Part shown: one piece after another, positions 56,757-64,000 of the stretch
How the letters are laid out: every line of letters begins with the position of its first letter
Position numbering within the stretch: position 1 is the first letter of the stretch
NCBI RefSeq assembly: GCF_900112585.1
Contig: NZ_FOLY01000003.1
Span: 62,001 to 126,000 of the forward strand
Length of the DNA: 64,000 nucleotides
Reading direction: 5' to 3'
Source: Kushneria avicenniae
GTDB taxonomy: Bacteria > Pseudomonadota > Gammaproteobacteria > Pseudomonadales > Halomonadaceae
Notes under the pieces: generated by a model
Databases searched by the model: none
What the model was told of the DNA's origin: nothing
Seen by the model: the letters and a program-made list of their open reading frames with translations, nothing else
Translations under genes and position numbers: made by a program

Positions 56757-57845
56757 GTGCGCGCATCCCATCTTGACCGCGAAGGACCGGACAATCCATT
56801 TCCCGGGCGTCAGGCACTGGAGCGACGGCTGGAGCGTGAGCTGCCCCATCAGCTGGGGTCCAATGAAGGTCTGGACATGCCTCATCGGGCACTGACCGAG
56901 GCGCTGGGAGAGCCGGTGGCAGCGCTGGCACGCACCTATGGCGATGCTCAGGCTCATGATCTGCGCCAGCGACTGGCCGAGCGACTGGATGTTTCAGCCA
57001 GCGCCCTGCTGGTGGATGCCGGCGCCGACAGCCTGATCGCCCTGACCCTGCGCGCCCTGTGCGATACCGGCTCGACCGTGGTTACCAGTGCCGGCACCTA
57101 CCCGACCTTTCGCTACTTTGCCGAGGGTCACGGCTGTCGTCTGGTCGAGGTAAACTATCAGCAGGGCCCCGATCGGCTGGCGCCCGATGTCGATGCGCTG
57201 GTTCAGGCCGCCTGGCTGCATCATGCGTCACTGGTCTATCTCGCCAACCCGGATAATCCCAGCGGCCACTGTTCAAGCGATGCCGATATCGCCCATCTGG
57301 TCAACAACCTGCCACCGACGTGTCATCTCCTGCTGGATGAGGCCTATCACGAGTTTCGCCTGGATTATCGCGACAGCCAGCCCATGACTGGCGTGGTGCG
57401 ACTTCGCACCTTTTCCAAGGCCCACGGTCTGGCCGGTCTGCGCATCGGCTACGCCATCGCAGCGTCCGACACGCTCGAGATAATGAACAAGGTGCGCATT
57501 CACTATGCGGTCTCATCAATAGCCCTGACGGCCGCCGAAGTCGTTCTGGCCCATGACGACGAGGTCGAACAGCACATCCGGGCGGTGATCGACAGGCGTG
57601 AACGGCTGGCGGCGCAGCTTCAGGCATGGGGCGCCGACGTGCTGCCCTCGGCCACCAACTTCGTGGCCGTGCGCCTGCCCGATGCTGACCTGGCACTCGA
57701 GATACAGCAGGCACTACTGGCCGATGGCGTCATCGTCCATCGCCCGCCCCATCCGGCGCTGGGCCATGTCCTGCGCCTCTCGGCCGTCGAGGATGCCCTG
57801 GCACCCGGCCGGCTGGCCGCACTTCAGAACCTTCTTCAGCGCTGA
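56757..57845 (+). CDS. HisC-like PLP-dependent aminotransferase
   Basis: This 362-residue fold-type-I aminotransferase begins with GTG at 56757, preceded by GGAGG at 8-nt spacing. PLP-binding features include LANPDNPSGH (about 160), LLDEAYHEFR (Asp) and the Schiff-base Lys in TFSKAHGLAGLRIGY (about 224). It most resembles histidinol-phosphate aminotransferases and their threonine-phosphate decarboxylase relatives; being outside a his operon, it may be a second HisC-like enzyme. A terminator follows at 57871. Confidence 0.85.
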   Translation: MRASHLDREGPDNPFPGRQALERRLERELPHQLGSNEGLDMPHRALTEALGEPVAALARTYGDAQAHDLRQRLAERLDVSASALLVDAGADSLIALTLRALCDTGSTVVTSAGTYPTFRYFAEGHGCRLVEVNYQQGPDRLAPDVDALVQAAWLHHASLVYLANPDNPSGHCSSDADIAHLVNNLPPTCHLLLDEAYHEFRLDYRDSQPMTGVVRLRTFSKAHGLAGLRIGYAIAASDTLEIMNKVRIHYAVSSIALTAAEVVLAHDDEVEQHIRAVIDRRERLAAQLQAWGADVLPSATNFVAVRLPDADLALEIQQALLADGVIVHRPPHPALGHVLRLSAVEDALAPGRLAALQNLLQR

Positions 57846-57870
57846 CGCTATCTCTGTTATGCCCTGCCCT

Positions 57871-57894
57871 GCCCTGCCCCGCAGCAGGGCCTTT
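57871..57894 (+). terminator. Terminator of the HisC-like gene
   Basis: Stem GCCCTGC / GCAGGGC with a 6-nt loop is followed by CTTTTC, 26 bp after the stop codon. Short GCCCT repeats just before it could give alternative pairing. Confidence 0.75.
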
Positions 57895-57970
57895 TCGTGT
57901 CGGCCGAAAACGAGGCGGCGACCCATCATAACGCCTCTACCATTTAATTATTAAAACCATGTTAAACCGC

Positions 57971-58023
57971 TCTGGACATGAACGAACAGCGTTCTTATAT
58001 TGATCAAAACCTTTGCCTGTTAA
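57971..58023 (+). promoter_or_regulatory. Conserved upstream block of LPS-kinase-like gene 1
   Basis: From TCTGGACAT (57971) to GCCTGTTAA (58015-58023), this AT-rich block aligns with 59259-59315 before the second paralogue, with the same end motifs and similar spacing. It probably carries the promoter or a regulator site. Confidence 0.5.
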
Positions 58024-58068
58024 CGAAATTCGTGGTCCACCCACCAGGATTCATACTGGTACTTCCTC

Positions 58069-59109
58069 ATGACCATTTCCGATCGACAGCGCCGCTGCGG
58101 ACGTCCCGACGTTTTGCGGCGCCAATTTCATGGCCCCATCCGCTTTCCCGGTTCCGACTGGCAATGGTGGGTCGCCAACGAAGGGCATGCGCTGTCAGCT
58201 GCTCGTCGTATGGACGCCTTTTTGGGAAATGATCAAAACGATCAGGGGGTTAATACCCTACGTACTTTCAAGAGCCGCAGTATCTATCATCTTCACGACA
58301 CGACCGGCGACTGTTTTGCAAAGCGAATTCCATTACTGACATTGAGAAAGCGGATTGGCGCGTTGACCGGCCATCAAAATGTACTGCTGGGCTTCGACCA
58401 CGGTAGCGCCGAGGTCAGCAACACGCTGTTTTTGCATGAACATACCGATTATGGTCTGCCGGTGTATTGTCTGGGTGAACACATGCGACACGGCCTGCCG
58501 CTTCAACAGCTGTTGATTCAACCCTGGCTTGGGGAAAGCGTTGGGCTAAAGACCCTGTGGCAGACCACTACGCCCGAATACCGTCAACGCCTGCTGCCAC
58601 ATATCGAAAAACTTCTGGGCGCATTATACCGGGCTCGCCTCCTGCATCTGGATCTGCACGGCGGCAACATCATGATCGCTCAGGAAAATGCTGTCTCGAA
58701 ACTGCATGTCATTGACTGCGACAAGATGGCGGTGGATGTTGCCCAGCCGCAGGTGGCGACTGCGCTTCATATCGGCAAACTGTTACGTGAACTGGAAGGC
58801 CGGAGACCCGAGCATTTTTTGCAACAGCTATCACTTGCGCGTCATATGCAGCGTCGCATTACTGGCAACCGCGATCTCAGTGAAGAGATAGATGGTGTAC
58901 TGGCCATTTCGTTGCGCTACAGAATGAGCAAAACAATTTCACGACGCCGACTGGTCATGTCACCGCTCAACGCCATCGATTGCCAGGCGCTGGAAGCTCA
59001 GGCGCGACTTACCTACAAAAATGCGGATATGCCTTTTATCGACTGGCAACGGTTAAAGGACTCAAAATCCGATATGGAACATATCGTCCCCACCTTGCCG
59101 TCATACTGA
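58069..59109 (+). CDS. LPS kinase (Kdo/WaaP)-like protein, paralogue 1
   Basis: This 346-residue protein has the kinase-like fold: Lys85 in FAKRIPL, the catalytic loop HLDLHGGN (His193, Asp195, Asn200) and the metal-binding Asp216 in VIDCDKM. This matches lipopolysaccharide heptose/Kdo kinases more than Ser/Thr kinases. No membrane segment is seen; such enzymes act on the cytoplasmic face. It is a tandem paralogue of 59409-60437, sharing FHGPIRFPGSDWQWW at residues 20-34. Its DNA looks AT-richer than its neighbours. Confidence 0.75.
   Translation: MTISDRQRRCGRPDVLRRQFHGPIRFPGSDWQWWVANEGHALSAARRMDAFLGNDQNDQGVNTLRTFKSRSIYHLHDTTGDCFAKRIPLLTLRKRIGALTGHQNVLLGFDHGSAEVSNTLFLHEHTDYGLPVYCLGEHMRHGLPLQQLLIQPWLGESVGLKTLWQTTTPEYRQRLLPHIEKLLGALYRARLLHLDLHGGNIMIAQENAVSKLHVIDCDKMAVDVAQPQVATALHIGKLLRELEGRRPEHFLQQLSLARHMQRRITGNRDLSEEIDGVLAISLRYRMSKTISRRRLVMSPLNAIDCQALEAQARLTYKNADMPFIDWQRLKDSKSDMEHIVPTLPSY
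58120..58170 (+). repeat. 51-bp near-identical patch, copy 1
   Basis: 58120-58170 and 59460-59510 differ at only two positions, with a 38-bp identical core, although the two genes around them have diverged strongly at DNA and protein level. The patch encodes the FHGPIRFPGSDWQWW segment. Confidence 0.85.
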
Positions 59110-59408
59110 TGCAACTTTCATGACCGCGTTGCTCAGCAGTTTTCTCTGACTCCCCTTCCTTGTTGCCTGTTCCTTTTTTGCTTTTGCTCTTCCTGATGCA
59201 GCTCAAACATCGGGGCGCCGTGCGCGCGCATCGATTGTTAAAGAAAGATTAAAATTAATCTGGACATAAGAAAACATTGTTTCTATTCTGTGGAAACTTA
59301 TCGTTAGCCTGTTAATAAATAGATCGTTTTTGCGCGCAATCAAAGGAAACCGATCTTTTTCAAGCCGTTCGTTCGGTCTTTCAACTTCAGGTAAATTTAG
59401 TTTTCATC
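59110..59408. promoter_or_regulatory. AT-rich intergenic region with conserved block before gene 2
   Basis: This 299-bp gap is among the most AT-rich parts of the window, especially 59230-59400. The block 59259-59315 (TCTGGACAT to GCCTGTTAA) is homologous to 57971-58023 before gene 1. No terminator with clear stem was seen after gene 1. The AT content may attract nucleoid proteins of the H-NS/MvaT type; that is inference. Confidence 0.5.
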
Positions 59409-60437
59409 ATGTTCAAGACAGCCAAAGGTCGTCATATCGGGCGCCCTGAAGTTCTCAAGCGCCACTTTCATGGCCCCATCCGCTTTCCCGGTTCCGACTG
59501 GCAGTGGTGGCTGGCCGATGATGAGAGTGCCCATGAGGCAGCACAGCGCATGGATCACCATCTGCAAGGCAGAGAGAAAAACCGTGTCACGACCCTGCGC
59601 GAGCGCAAGGGCCGCAGCATCTTTCGTCTTCAGGGCAACCAGGGTGATTTCTTTGCCAAGGAGATTGCGCTAAAGACACTGCGCAAGCGGCTTGGTGCCT
59701 GGCTTGGAGTACAGAACACCCTCTTTGGTCATGATCACGGCAGCGCCGAGGTAGACAATACCCTGACGCTCGACAGGCGTACCCGACAGGGGCTTGAGGT
59801 GCTGTGCCTGGGGGAATATCTGCGCGGTGGTATACCGACGCGACAGCTGCTGATTCAGCCCTGGCTTGACGGCTGGATCGGTCTGGGAGATGCCTTCGAG
59901 GCCGCCGATGAACACGGGCGCCATTCGCTTTTATATCGCATGGAAGCCCTGCTCAAGGCCATGCACGACGCCCGGATCTGCCATCTGGACATCAATATCG
60001 ACAACCTGATGGTGTCTACTCGGGACCACGAGACACCGCTGCGTGCCATTGACTGCGCCAAAATGGAGACGCAGGTGACCCAGCCGGCGGTTTCCACAGC
60101 GCTTCAGATCGGCAAGATGCTGCGGGAACTCTATGGTCGTGACGAAGCGGGTTTCGCGGCGCGCTACGCCCAGGCACGCGCCATGCAGCGCCGCATCGCG
60201 GGCAGGGAAGGAGACAATGACGCCACCGATACCCTGCTGGCCCTGTCCCTGCGCTATCGACTGAGCAAGAATCTGTCCCGTCGCAAGCTGGTCACCGCGT
60301 CGTTTATCAATATTGACGGCCCGGCGCTGGAGAAGCGCGTACGTGCCTCAAGCAAAAATACCGACATGCCGGCCATCGTCTGGGCGCACAGCCATCCGGC
60401 CATGTCGGATGAAGTGCCTGCCTATTCAGGCCACTGA
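59409..60437 (+). CDS. LPS kinase (Kdo/WaaP)-like protein, paralogue 2
   Basis: This 342-residue paralogue keeps Lys84 (FAKEIAL), a catalytic loop HLDINIDN (His192, Asp194, Asn199) and Asp215 in AIDCAKM. Compared with gene 1 the loop has changed from DLHGG to DINID and the residue after IDC is Ala instead of Asp. Both genes align end to end, so they arose by duplication. Substrate is unknown; inner-core LPS sugar phosphorylation is the family-based guess. Confidence 0.75.
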   Translation: MFKTAKGRHIGRPEVLKRHFHGPIRFPGSDWQWWLADDESAHEAAQRMDHHLQGREKNRVTTLRERKGRSIFRLQGNQGDFFAKEIALKTLRKRLGAWLGVQNTLFGHDHGSAEVDNTLTLDRRTRQGLEVLCLGEYLRGGIPTRQLLIQPWLDGWIGLGDAFEAADEHGRHSLLYRMEALLKAMHDARICHLDINIDNLMVSTRDHETPLRAIDCAKMETQVTQPAVSTALQIGKMLRELYGRDEAGFAARYAQARAMQRRIAGREGDNDATDTLLALSLRYRLSKNLSRRKLVTASFINIDGPALEKRVRASSKNTDMPAIVWAHSHPAMSDEVPAYSGH

Positions 60438-60520
60438 AGTGCCCTGCGGGCATGTCCTGTCGTTAAAAGCCACTACGCTCTGGAGAGTTGCCCTTTACGG
60501 CCTTCCTGGAGCGTTTTGTC

Positions 60521-61603
60521 ATGAGCCATCACCCCGGCATCTTCAAGCCACTGCCTGCCGAGTATTTCCGACACCCTGAAGAAGGGGGTGCCACCAATGT
60601 CGAAACCCGCCTGTCCCGCCTGCCAGGCTATCTCACCCCCAACCATCAGTTCTTCGTGCGCAGCCATTTTGATATCCCCGAGCTCAAGGCCGCTGACTGG
60701 CAGCTCACGCTCACCGGGGACGCCCTGTCACGCTCGCAGTCACTGAACCTGCATGACCTCAACCAGCTTCCACGCGTCAGCGTCATTCGCGCCATCGAAT
60801 GTGCCGGCAATGCCCGTGCCTGCTTTGCCCGTGATTTCGGCAGGCCCGCCGAAGGCGCTCAGTGGGGAACGGGCGCGGTCGGCGTGGCGGAATGGAGCGG
60901 CGTACGCCTGCGCGACGTGCTGGCACTGGCGGGTCTAAAGGAAGGTGCCTTTCATGTCCGGCCCGAGGGGCTCGACAGCGGCCGTTTTGCCCGACCACTG
61001 CCCATCGACAAGGCGCTGGCCGATGACACCATCATCGCGCTGGCCATGAACGGCGAACCGCTGCCGATCGATCACGGTTTTCCGGCACGGCTGGTGGTTT
61101 CCGGATGGCTGGGCGCGGCCAGCGTCAAATGGCTGGGCCGTCTTGAGGTTTCGCGCCATGCACTGGATACGTACTGGAACACGCAGGACTACACCCTGGC
61201 CGGCCCCGACTACCCCGCCAAAGGCGAGGCCGATGGTGTGCCGATCACCACCATGCCGGTCATGAGCATGATCGAGCTGGAGGACGATGCCCGTCTGCCG
61301 TCAGGTCCCACAATCCTGCGCGGGCGGGCGCTGTCCGGCGAGGGGCAGGTCACCGCCGTTGAATACTGCCTGGATGATGGCAAGTGGCAGCACGCCACCC
61401 TGCACACGCCCGATATTGCCGGTGCATGGGTCTGCTGGTCACTGCACTGTGATCTATCGCCCGGGCAGCACACCATCAGCGCTCGGGCAACCGATAATCG
61501 GGGTCACCAACAGCCCGAGCAGGTGTCATGGAACAACCACGGCTGCTGCTACAACGCCGTGACCCGCGTCACATTTCATATCGAGGATCGCAGGTCGAAG
61601 TGA
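60521..61603 (+). CDS. Sulfite-oxidase-like molybdopterin oxidoreductase
   Basis: This protein of about 360 residues has the sulfite oxidase fold: a molybdopterin domain with Cys94 in IECAGNARACF as molybdenum ligand, a GFPARLVVSGWLGAASVKWL segment in two blocks (HGFPARLVVSGW and GAASVKWLG), and a C-terminal dimerisation domain (about 250-355). No signal peptide is seen, so it is likely cytoplasmic or needs another export route. The ATG at 60521 is chosen over an upstream TTG because GGAG precedes it by about 9 nt. It is convergent with the amidase gene, stops 9 bp apart. Confidence 0.88.
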   Translation: MSHHPGIFKPLPAEYFRHPEEGGATNVETRLSRLPGYLTPNHQFFVRSHFDIPELKAADWQLTLTGDALSRSQSLNLHDLNQLPRVSVIRAIECAGNARACFARDFGRPAEGAQWGTGAVGVAEWSGVRLRDVLALAGLKEGAFHVRPEGLDSGRFARPLPIDKALADDTIIALAMNGEPLPIDHGFPARLVVSGWLGAASVKWLGRLEVSRHALDTYWNTQDYTLAGPDYPAKGEADGVPITTMPVMSMIELEDDARLPSGPTILRGRALSGEGQVTAVEYCLDDGKWQHATLHTPDIAGAWVCWSLHCDLSPGQHTISARATDNRGHQQPEQVSWNNHGCCYNAVTRVTFHIEDRRSK

Positions 61604-61612
61604 CTGGCGCCC

Positions 61613-63037
61613 TCACGGCCGGCTTTCATTGATCCGCTCGGGAAAACGCGGCGGGAAGGCGTTCATGTACGCCCGACAGGTGCGCAGCACCCGAGCATCG
61701 TCAAAGCGGGCACCGACGATCTGAAGACCGATCGGCAGGCCGGCAGCGGTAAAACCACAGGGGACAGAGGCCGCGGGCTGCTGGGTCAGATTGAACGGAT
61801 AGGAAAATGGCGTCCACTCCATCCAGTCACGCATGCCGCTGCCCGGCGGCACCTCATGGCCGACCTCGAAGGCCGCAATGGGCACGCTGGGCGTGAGGAT
61901 CAGGTCATAGCTGTCCAGAAAATGATCCATATGACGGTTGAGGCGGGTGCGCATGGTCTGGGCGCGCAGCAGGTCCACGGCCGAGAAGGCCCGGCCCCAT
62001 TCAGCGATTTCCAGAAGCCCCGGATCGAGCAGTTCCTTTTGCTGCGGCGTCATGTCGGCCACCTGGGTGGCCGATGCCGAGGCCCACAGGATGCGATAGG
62101 TCTCCAGCGAGCTTTCCACTTCCGGCTCGATGCGATCGACCTGCGCGCCAAGCCCTTCCAGACCCTGAGCGGCATGCCCCAGGCAGTGGGAGATCTCGTC
62201 GTCGCGTGCAGCCGTACCCAGCGCCGGACAAAAAGCAATTTTCAGATCGTCCAGCCGCCCCGCCTCATCGCACTGCTCACCCCAGTCGGCGGGCTGGCCC
62301 GGCACCGAGAAGTAGTCGTGGCCGTGAAAGCGCCCGATGACGTTGAGCATGGCAATGGCGTCATCGACCGTCCGGGTGATCGGCCCGATATGCGATAGCG
62401 ATGCCATGGTGCTCGGCGGCCACTGCGGCACCCAACCATAGGTCGACTTGAAGCCGAACACGCCGGTAAAGGCCGCCGGAATGCGGATCGAGCCGCCACT
62501 GTCACCGCCCTGGTGCAGTACCCCCATGTTGAGCGCTGCCGCCACGGCCGCACCGCCGGAGGAACCGCCGGGCGTCAGGTCGGTATTCCAGGGATTGCGG
62601 GTGATGCCGGTCACGCGGCTGTCGGTGGTGGCCTTCCAGCCGAACTCGGGCGTGCAGGTCTTGCCCAGCAGGATGGCGCCAGCCTGGCGCAGAAACTGGG
62701 CCGGCGGGCCGTCGTGATCGCAGATCTCGTCACGGGTGGTCAGCGAGCCGTCGCGTACCGGCATGCCGGCGACCTCGGAAAGATCCTTCATCGAGGCGGG
62801 AATGCCATCGAGCGGCCCCAGCGGCTCGCCGCGCTGCCAGCGCGCCTCACTGTCACGGGCGGCCTTGAAGGCCTCGTCATGATCGACATGGCAAAAGGCG
62901 TTCACCTCACCGTTGAAGCGCTCGATACGCTCAAGCGCCGTCCGGGTCACCTCGACCGGCGAGGTATGCCCCGACTCGAACAGCGCGCGCAGCGTACGAG
63001 CGTCGCACAGCCCGAGATCCGTTGGCCGCTCCTGCAT
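61613..63037 (-). CDS. Amidase (amidase signature family)
   Basis: This 474-residue enzyme hydrolyses an amide with the Ser-cisSer-Lys triad: Lys84 (IPASMKDL), cis-Ser in TPGGSSGGAA (about 160) and nucleophile Ser183 in GGDSGGSIRIP. The ATG at 63037 has AGGGAG at 7-nt spacing; the frame is open to 63079. The nitrilase-family gene follows upstream on the same strand, so the pair may act on related nitrogen compounds. It lacks features of GatA, and gatBC are not nearby. Confidence 0.92.
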   Translation of the reverse strand: MQERPTDLGLCDARTLRALFESGHTSPVEVTRTALERIERFNGEVNAFCHVDHDEAFKAARDSEARWQRGEPLGPLDGIPASMKDLSEVAGMPVRDGSLTTRDEICDHDGPPAQFLRQAGAILLGKTCTPEFGWKATTDSRVTGITRNPWNTDLTPGGSSGGAAVAAALNMGVLHQGGDSGGSIRIPAAFTGVFGFKSTYGWVPQWPPSTMASLSHIGPITRTVDDAIAMLNVIGRFHGHDYFSVPGQPADWGEQCDEAGRLDDLKIAFCPALGTAARDDEISHCLGHAAQGLEGLGAQVDRIEPEVESSLETYRILWASASATQVADMTPQQKELLDPGLLEIAEWGRAFSAVDLLRAQTMRTRLNRHMDHFLDSYDLILTPSVPIAAFEVGHEVPPGSGMRDWMEWTPFSYPFNLTQQPAASVPCGFTAAGLPIGLQIVGARFDDARVLRTCRAYMNAFPPRFPERINESRP

Positions 63038-63162
63038 GCTCTCTCTCCCTGTCACGACTCGCCGGGGTACTTCAATCACGTTACCAGCGAGACCGTCAAT
63101 AATGGCAAGTAGCCTTCAAGGCTAGTGCCCCGACCAGCGTCATGCCACACAGGACAGCAGGA

Positions 63163-64000
63163 TCACTTGTCGATGATATACATCCGCTCGGGATCGAACT
63201 GCTCAGGCCAGTCGCGGCGCAGCAGCACCTGCCCTTCGTCGCGCAGGGCGGCAATGGCGGAGAGATCCAGCTCCACGTGCAGCCAGGAGCTGCGGTCGAT
63301 CGTGATGTTTTCGCTCTGCGCCACCACGCCGCTGGCGGGCATGCCGATATCGGCCGGCACATAGAGCCCGGCGCGCCCGTAGTTGTAATCCAGCGCCTGC
63401 GACCAGGCCGCCTCGCCGACCGTGGGCGACACGGCGACAGCGATCTGGTTTTCCAGCGCCCGGGCGCGGGCCCCGGTGCGTACCCGGTAATAGCCCGATT
63501 CGGTATCGGTGCAGCTCGGGGAGAGAATCAGATCCACGCCCTGCTCGGCCAGCAGCCGCGCCGCCATGGGGAATTCGTTGTCATAGCAGATCAGGATGCC
63601 GAGTTTGCCCAGCGCGGTATCAAACACCTGCAGACCGCTGCCGCCTTCGATGCCCCAGTGCTCGCGCTCGAAACGCGTCATGATCAGCTTGTCCTGGGTA
63701 CCGATCAGCCCGTTGGGACCATAAAGCCAGGCGCGATTGCGATAGACACCGTCGTCATCGCGCACCGGCGCGCTACCGGGGACCAGATAAATGCCGAAGC
63801 GCTTCGCCAGTGCCTCGCACTGCGCAAGCCAGTCGGGCAGCATCGCCTGCAGGGCCTCAATGGAGGCGTGCAGATCGCCGCGCACATCGGGCGGCATCTG
63901 CCCGGTCATGACCAGGCTGGCATATTCCGGCAGCACCAGAAGCTGCGCACCGCGCCGGGCGGCCTGCTCGATCAGCGACTCGAGATGCGCCTGATAGTCG
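63163..64000 (-). CDS. Carbon-nitrogen hydrolase (nitrilase family), 5' end missing
   Basis: The frame is open to the window end at 64000, so the N-terminus is missing. The catalytic triad is visible: Glu in LLVLPEYASL, Lys in GTQDKLIMTR and Cys in LGILICYDNEFP. The family hydrolyses nitriles, omega-amides or carbamoyl compounds. The C-terminal part has the GRAGLYVPADIG stretch. It is upstream of the amidase gene on the same strand with 125 bp between, compatible with one operon. Confidence 0.88.
   Translation of the reverse strand, partial: DYQAHLESLIEQAARRGAQLLVLPEYASLVMTGQMPPDVRGDLHASIEALQAMLPDWLAQCEALAKRFGIYLVPGSAPVRDDDGVYRNRAWLYGPNGLIGTQDKLIMTRFEREHWGIEGGSGLQVFDTALGKLGILICYDNEFPMAARLLAEQGVDLILSPSCTDTESGYYRVRTGARARALENQIAVAVSPTVGEAAWSQALDYNYGRAGLYVPADIGMPASGVVAQSENITIDRSSWLHVELDLSAIAALRDEGQVLLRRDWPEQFDPERMYIIDK

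Noticed and set aside
57978-58232. 84-codon open frame overlapping the start of LPS-kinase-like gene 1
   Set aside because: It runs out of frame into the kinase gene, has no ribosome-binding site and its first part lies in the conserved promoter block.
63111-63125. TAGCCTT/AAGGCTA palindrome between amidase and nitrilase genes
   Set aside because: The loop would be a single base and no T-run follows, so neither a terminator nor an operator can be supported.

Overview
The window is about 64 kb of a GC-rich gammaproteobacterial chromosome. A fused nuoCD inside a complete 13-gene nuo operon, the hemCDXY / argH-lptM-lysA-dapF-DUF484-xerC-HAD neighbourhood, and thiS-thiG-trmB all fit a Pseudomonas/Oceanospirillales-type bacterium. 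Halomonadaceae (Halomonas/Kushneria-like) is my best guess; that is inference from gene order and sequence style, not from a search. No rRNA, tRNA, CRISPR array, insertion sequence or prophage was seen.

Layout. 1-742: end of a histone-deacetylase-family gene. 739-5482: sugar or glycoside catabolic locus (MFS transporter divergent from a LacI regulator, TIM-barrel isomerase and Gfo/Idh/MocA dehydrogenase, with two LacI-type operators between them). 5645-10459: copper/periplasmic stress block (copB, copA and a two-component system). 10540-13251: M16 peptidase. 13380-17625: hemCDXY for tetrapyrrole synthesis, divergent from 17822-24134: argH-lptM-lysA-dapF-DUF484-xerC-HAD, almost every junction overlapping by 4 bp. 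24316-27164: small unknown protein, engB, dsbA and an EEP-family protein. 27286-42429: nuoA-N on the minus strand, ending at a perfect bidirectional terminator and containing an unlisted 37-codon ORF between nuoL and nuoM. 42786-49716: thiD, universal stress protein, dtd, SDR, chaB, ABC-F ATPase, DUF2390 and a lipoprotein FKBP isomerase. 49717-51239: the least ordinary part, described below. 51240-54593: trmB-thiG-thiS and an alanine/sodium symporter. 54755-64000: DUF423, lysophospholipase-like hydrolase, lipoprotein, HisC-like aminotransferase, two tandem LPS-kinase-like genes, sulfite-oxidase-like molybdoenzyme, amidase and a truncated nitrilase-family gene.

Most interesting region. Between 50.64 and 51.25 kb there are two nearly identical ~110-nt transcription units. 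Each has a Fur-box-like palindrome over a consensus-like promoter, a 7-bp 5' hairpin, an unpaired CU-rich core and a Rho-independent terminator. They look like a tandem pair of iron-starvation sRNAs of the PrrF/RyhB functional class. A decayed copy of the 3' end of trmB lies between them and records how the duplication happened. Just upstream, 49797-50050 holds two perfect and two near-perfect DnaA boxes flanking an AT-rich stretch, a candidate oriC-like or DnaA-binding locus.

Other points: the two LPS-kinase-like genes share a 51-bp patch with two mismatches although the rest of the genes has diverged, and their upstream regions are also homologous. Most genes are co-directional, tightly spaced operons of housekeeping function.
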